Positions 59,871 through 64,000 of a DNA stretch of 64,000 nt are shown here, piece after piece. The position numbers and the translations under genes are program-made. The DNA comes from Hydrangea macrophylla (lineage: Eukaryota > Streptophyta > Magnoliopsida > Cornales > Hydrangeaceae). The stretch is from NCBI GenBank assembly GCA_033977485.1, contig CM066994.1, forward strand, positions 10,914,001 to 10,978,000, given 5' to 3'. The notes under the pieces were generated by a model that saw only the letters and a list, made by a program, of their open reading frames with translations, had not been told where the DNA came from and made no database searches. Within the stretch, counting starts at the first letter, position 1. The number at the start of each line of letters is the position of its first letter.

Positions 59871-60499
59871 TCTTGTCATAACCAAGATAATGTTGGTTTG
59901 AAATGAAACAATTTTAAGAGAGTTTTTAGATTGGACACAGACTTGTGCGCAAAAAATTGACACTCACCAAAGACTTAAATTTATAGAATCGACACTTTGT
60001 AGGGCGACTCAATGCATGTTGGCATTGTTGGGGCCTTAGGTAAGCAGACATTAATTTTAATCATATCAATTATTTTTAAAAAAAATTCTTGCTTTTTTAG
60101 ATGCAACATTGCTAAATTAAACGTTTCATATTCAAATGGGTTTTTTTTCTTTTTTTCCTTTTTAATCGATAACATGAGTACTAATCTGTTTCATATTCAA
60201 AGGGGGTTTTTTTTTTTTTTTAATCGATAACATGAGTACTAATCTATTTTATCTCTCACGTGACATGATTGATCTTAGATAAGATTTTATCAATATTAGT
60301 TTTAAAAAAACTACTTTCCTAAAACTACTTTCTGCGGAAATAACTGTTACATGTATATTATTAATATGATTCTATAATCAATCAATGCATTTGGAAGAAT
60401 CTACTCCTTAATCAAAATTTAATATTTCAATTGGTGTATTAATTATTTGTTGGTTTTATCAACTTAATTTCTCTTAAGACTTCTAGATAGAAAATAATA
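59871..60499. other. Gene-free, AT-rich
   Basis: Holds a tandem duplication of about 60 bases (TTTCATATTCAAA.GGG, T-run, AATCGATAACATGAGTACTA ATCT) at 60126-60247. No gene recognised. Confidence 0.6.
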
Positions 60500-60798
60500 C
60501 ACCCTCGTCTTAAAATAAGTCTCCATATTTTCTTTTTGAATGTTCCAAAATAAGTATCTACTTTTGAAAGATCAACTACAAAATTTAATCATTAAATTTC
60601 CTATAATACTCTTATAATAATAAAGATAAAGTAGCATTTATGTGTGACCCCAAAATAAGCAGGAAGTTAAACATCCATTATATCCAAGGATAAAATAGTA
60701 CTAGTGAATATGAAATGAACCAAAAAAATTAATATAATACATCTTTCTTAAATAATGTACATACTTGAAATGGACACTTATTTTTGGGATGGAGTTAA
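60500..60798. mobile_element. Stowaway-like MITE
   Basis: Left end CACCCTCGTCTTAAAATAAG TCTCCAT; right end is the complement of CTCCATCCCAAAAATAAGTG TCCAT. Confidence 0.75.
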
Positions 60799-61043
60799 CA
60801 TGATTTTTCCTTTTGTTTTGCTATATGATGGGTGTGAAGTCTTGAAATTAAGGAGGTAGCGAAACGTTGGAGGACTTTATTTTAGGAATATATGTTTTTT
60901 TTATTATTAAGGAATCGATGTATGTAGTTGGTTTACAATTAATAGGGGGTCTTTTTCAAGCAGGCAATAATTAAGTGATTATATATATTCGAAATATAAT
61001 AAAATATTATGAAGTGGCTTTTTTTTTTGGCAACACTACTTAA

Positions 61044-61240
61044 CAGGGCCGGCCCTGAGATTTTGAGGGCCATACTCAAACGTCTAAATAAGGGCCCTCT
61101 GTATATTAGCATAAATATTACAAATATTATTTATTGATTTCTTAAATAATAAATTTGGGTTAAAATTTTTTAGAGTGGACCCTGCATAAAGAGGGGCCCT
61201 ATGCTGTCGCGTGTGCCGCTTCCCCTCAGAGCCGGCCCTG
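61044..61240. mobile_element. hAT-type MITE
   Basis: The terminal inverted repeat is CAGGGCCGGCCCTGAG on the left and the complement of CAGGGCCGGCTCTGAG on the right. The 8-bp duplication CTACTTAA / CAACTTAA (61036-61043 and 61241-61248) has one mismatch. Inner halves also pair (AGGGCC / GGCCCT). Confidence 0.85.
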
Positions 61241-61533
61241 CAACTTAATTTTCTTTCTCTTCTTTCTTATTTTTATTTATCTTTTGTAAAAGAATGTAAT
61301 ATTACATAATATATATATATATATATGTATGTATGTATAATGGGGGCCTTAACTTGCCTAATGGTTGAACTACCCCTTGCATTTTGATATCCCATTACAA
61401 CCTCCAAGTGCGGACCCATGATTTCTCAAAGGGGTTGATTAATATTTTTAAAAAAAATCTAGTTAAATTATAACTTATGTATGAAATAGTGAGTCAAGCA
61501 ATTAGTGGTCATTTACAATTAGTCAATGATATA

Positions 61534-61688
61534 TGAGTAATATTAGGTGTACAACTCATTTTTATAACCTTCTCTATATCTCTCTTAAGTGGCATTAGGG
61601 TCTATTAAAATTTAATCAGACCTCACAGTACCATTTAGAAGATAGATAGAGATGGTGTTGTAAATGAGTTGTACCCCTAACATTACTC
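61534..61688. mobile_element. Hairpin MITE, hAT-like
   Basis: The left arm GAGTAATATTAGGTGTACAA CTCATTT pairs with the right arm AAATGAGTTGTACCCCTAAC ATTACTC. A perfect 8-base direct repeat ATGATATA flanks it (61526-61533 and 61689-61696). Confidence 0.85.
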
Positions 61689-61859
61689 ATGATATATATT
61701 ACACCAAACAAGTTGGGCCGCATTTTTTTTTGGTGGGCGGGATAGCTTTTTTTTTTTGTTTTTTGTGGGCACGAGTGCGCGACGGGGGGTTGGGGGAGAG
61801 CCCTAAGATTTTTTTTTTTTTTTTTGGACTGATGTATATATATAAGTTTTGAAAAAGAT

Positions 61860-62265
61860 AGTGTGTTTATACATTTTTTTAGGCAACCGGCTGTCTAGGG
61901 CCCCAATTTTATTTATTTATTTTTAACTTTTTACTCTTCAGAAAGAGCTCCTTATTTTAGTGTGTTTGTTACTCTTCAGAAACAAAATTTGTGTGTTTAT
62001 ACATTTTTTTAGGCAACCGGCTGTCTAGGGCCCCAATTTTATTTTTTATTTTTAACTTTTTACTCTTCAAAAAGAGCTCCTTATTATTATTTTTTTTTTA
62101 TTTACTTACCTGAGGGACGCACGCGCACACACACCCACACACACAACCTAAGCAGGACATAGCCCAACAAATCTCTACAGATTAGAATACATGACAAGTT
62201 CTACAATGCTAGAAGAGCTACTTATTTTAGTGTGTGTGTTTGTTACTCTTCAGAAACAAAATTTT
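61860..62265 (+). repeat. Tandem duplication, unit about 130 bases
   Basis: GTGTGTTTATACATTTTTTTAG-type start, GGCAACCGGCTGTCTAGGGC and the (CTCTTCA) segment occur at 61861-61990 and 61991-62090. A further copy of TTTAGTGTG...GTTACTCTTCAGAAACAAAA lies at 62225-62262. Confidence 0.85.
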
Positions 62266-62409
62266 TACTTTGCATATGACCCTTCGTACCCACCTTCAAT
62301 TTTCCACACAATACTTCTATTCTCACTTTTAGTCAACCCAAATTAATGTGCGTTATTCCAAATTTTATGAACTATAATAACTAGCGATAAAACTCTTATT
62401 ATTAAATAA

Positions 62410-62598
62410 AGAGTAATATTTGAGGCACAACTAAAGCCACAACCTTTTTTGCACAACCTCCATTTTGTGTCTATCTCTCTCCTTGTGGGTACTGTGGGGT
62501 CACTGGCACTGTAGGACCCATCAAGAGAGAGAGATAGACACAAAATGAAGGTTGTGCAAAAAAAGTTGTGGCTTTGGTTGTGCCCCAAGTATTACTCT
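62410..62598. mobile_element. Hairpin MITE
   Basis: The left arm AGAGTAATATTTGAGGCACA ACTAAAGCCACAAC pairs with the right arm GTTGTGGCTTTGGTTGTGCC CCAAGTATTACTCT. The inner arms GCACAACCTCCATTTTGTGT and their complement also pair. The 7-base duplication TAAATAA is at 62403-62409 and 62599-62605. It is a relative of the MITE at 23405 (same AGTAATAxTTG end and 7-bp duplication). Confidence 0.9.
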
Positions 62599-62600
62599 TA

Positions 62601-62605
<5 letters not shown>

Positions 62606-62632
<27 letters not shown>

Positions 62633-62638
62633 TAATAA
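62606..62638 (+). repeat. (AAT)n microsatellite
   Basis: About ten AAT units with one AAC, between the MITE and the LTR of the next retrotransposon. Confidence 0.85.
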
Positions 62639-63270
62639 TGATACATCCAAAATCAACCCATGCCCGAGCGATTATATTCTGCAACTACTGACAAGCATCA
62701 TTCCGAGCGGTTTGGTCCACCTGATGCCTCTCGAGCGGTTCATCCACGACTCGGCCAATAGATCGGGAAGACCGCACAAGCACATCCCACCGCGGGAACA
62801 GCTCATCCAGCCCCACAGGCATGATCCCGAGCATTACGGGCAGTTTTCTACTCAAGCTAGAAGACTAATGGAAAGTGCAAACTATCTCCTAATCTAATTA
62901 AGAAACCACACAATTAATGCCAATTTATATCAATTGGATTATTTTTCCTTAATCATGTATGAGTAGGTCTCTTACATCTATAAAAGAGACCTCTCACCTG
63001 CCATTGAAGGGGCCGACTTTTCAGTCTAGATAGCACCTCTATAGAATTCTCCATTGTACGCATATACCCGGCCGGTATTACTGGTAGTGTCGCGCCTTAT
63101 TTGTTGGCTCATCAGGCCCGCCGGTGATCTACTAATGAACGTGCTCAAACACATACGTGGACGTAGGTACCTTCATTAACAGAGCTGAACCACATACAAA
63201 AAAAACAGTCTCTCACTCTCTCTCTCCTTAAACTGCTTTACTTTACTCTTACCAATTTTTGGCATCATCA
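62639..63270 (+). repeat. 5' LTR of a second Ty3/gypsy element
   Basis: TGATACATCCAAAATC to GGCATCATCA, with TGAT...ATCA ends, 632 bases. A strong TATA box and a primer-binding site immediately after it support the call. The 3' LTR lies outside the window, so the left edge is inferred from the end symmetry. Confidence 0.75.
62979..62986 (+). promoter_or_regulatory. TATA box in the LTR
   Basis: TATAAAAG, about 290 bases before the LTR end, followed by a short TC-containing leader. Confidence 0.65.
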
Positions 63271-63273
63271 GTT

Positions 63274-63291
63274 TGGCGCCGTCTGTGGGAA
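63274..63291 (+). other. Primer-binding site
   Basis: TGGCGCCGTCTGTGGGAA lies three bases after the LTR. This string is characteristic of a group of plant Ty3/gypsy elements (RIRE2/Retand/Tat-like). The exact primer tRNA is not assigned here. Confidence 0.8.
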
Positions 63292-63332
63292 ACGACAAGT
63301 CTTCTCATCAACAAATCTCTCGACCGATCGTC

Positions 63333-64000
63333 ATGCCACCGAAGAAGGGTAAGAAGGCTGATCAGCGGTCCGAACGGGATGTTCCTTCGGCCCCGCACCG
63401 GTTGCTGCAATCATGACATCTGAGCAGATCACCGCGACACTCACACAACTCTTTGAGGGCCAGCGTCAAATCCAGTAACAGATCGAAGCCCAGCAAAGCA
63501 GACCTACAGGGGCCGGGAAACGACCCGGGAACGTTGCGTACGGTCGGTAACCGATCTTGACCAGACAACGCGCCCGAGCCAACCCGTCCCGTGTTGAGGA
63601 TGCTAGAGACATCAACAGTGGGCGTGCTGCCCGAGAGGAAGGGCGGGAGTAATGGCCCGGGAATCAGTCCAAGGTCACTCGGTCAAGAGCCGAGTCATCC
63701 CTGAGCACACGGTTACCCGAAGTCATAGCCGAGCCCGATCCCAGAGGACAGCACCCCGCCATGAAGAAAAAGCCTCTTCCACCGACCCGACCGACCCCTC
63801 AGATACCGGTCGGGAAGGAGTGGAAGCCCGAATCAAGGACTTGCAGAAGCAGATTGACGGAGTGGCCAAAAAGCTTGGTCAAAACCGCGTTCAGAATCAG
63901 GCCAATACTGAAACAGAGTCACCGTTCTCCAGCCAGATCACGAGGTTTGCCATCTCGCACAAATTTAAGCAGCCTCGCCTAGATCCCTATAACGGCTCGG
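63333..64000 (+). pseudogene. Gag start of the second gypsy element (partial)
   Basis: ATG at 63333 gives MPPKKGKKADQRSERDVPSA, then a frame break. Later pieces read MTSEQITATLTQLFEGQRQI, REEKASSTDPTDPSDTGREG, IKDLQKQIDGVAKKLG and finally ESPFSSQITRFAISHKFKQP RLDPYNGS. That last string is the conserved lead-in to the gag domain of Tat/RIRE2-like elements. Frame changes and stops (for example in the 63413-63480 and 63650 areas) show this copy is degraded. The rest lies beyond the window. Confidence 0.75.

Noticed and set aside
1..64000. tRNA, rRNA or snRNA genes
   Set aside because: None recognised by eye; a dedicated covariance-model search would be needed to exclude them.

Overview
This is nuclear DNA of a flowering plant, most likely a eudicot. 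It is AT-rich, has intron-split genes with GT/AG junctions, and is dominated by plant transposons. There is no prokaryotic gene organisation. Only two loci look like working host genes: a two-exon ribosomal protein uL2 (RPL8) gene on the minus strand (56204-59373) and a small two-membrane-segment protein on the minus strand (39856-40200).

Layout. 937-7837: decayed hAT transposon whose transposase is split by a non-autonomous CACTA element (1571-5834, TSD GAA). 8672-11132: solo LTR (TSD ACAAT). About 11800-36660: a nest built on an old RRM-bearing, LINE-like remnant. It holds solo LTR B (11906-14110, TSD CATTC), solo LTR C (14922-18922, TSD TCGTT, itself carrying a Helitron at 16674-18587), a decayed LTR-like block (19505 to about 22959) carrying a Pack-MULE with a patatin gene fragment (20304-21413, 9-bp TSD), and a hairpin MITE. 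That MITE is cut by a complete Tekay-like Ty3/gypsy element (23557-36519, TSD TTAAG). The gypsy pol gene is in turn cut by a further solo LTR (28294-31134, TSD GTATG).

36525-48119: MITEs, a casein kinase 1 fragment, a 630-bp inverted array of MITE-like units, the small membrane-protein gene, a Helitron (41389-43456) lying next to an older Helitron end, and a repeat-rich gene-free stretch. 48120-55923: a CACTA element with both a TnpD-type and a TnpA-type gene (TSD CCA). Both genes carry stops, and the TnpD gene lacks its N-terminal domain. 56204-59373: RPL8, with short direct repeats upstream of its TATA box. 60120-62600: small duplications and MITEs. 62639-64000: 5' LTR, primer-binding site and start of gag of a second Ty3/gypsy element that leaves the window.

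The target-site duplications give a clear order of events. No novel protein system was recognised. The most unusual signals are a common layout across the LTRs (family-specific palindrome clusters plus a minisatellite), the inverted MITE array, the Pack-MULE, and a CACTA subterminal array fused to truncated transposase coding sequence. Alignments and divergences were judged by eye; nothing was computed.
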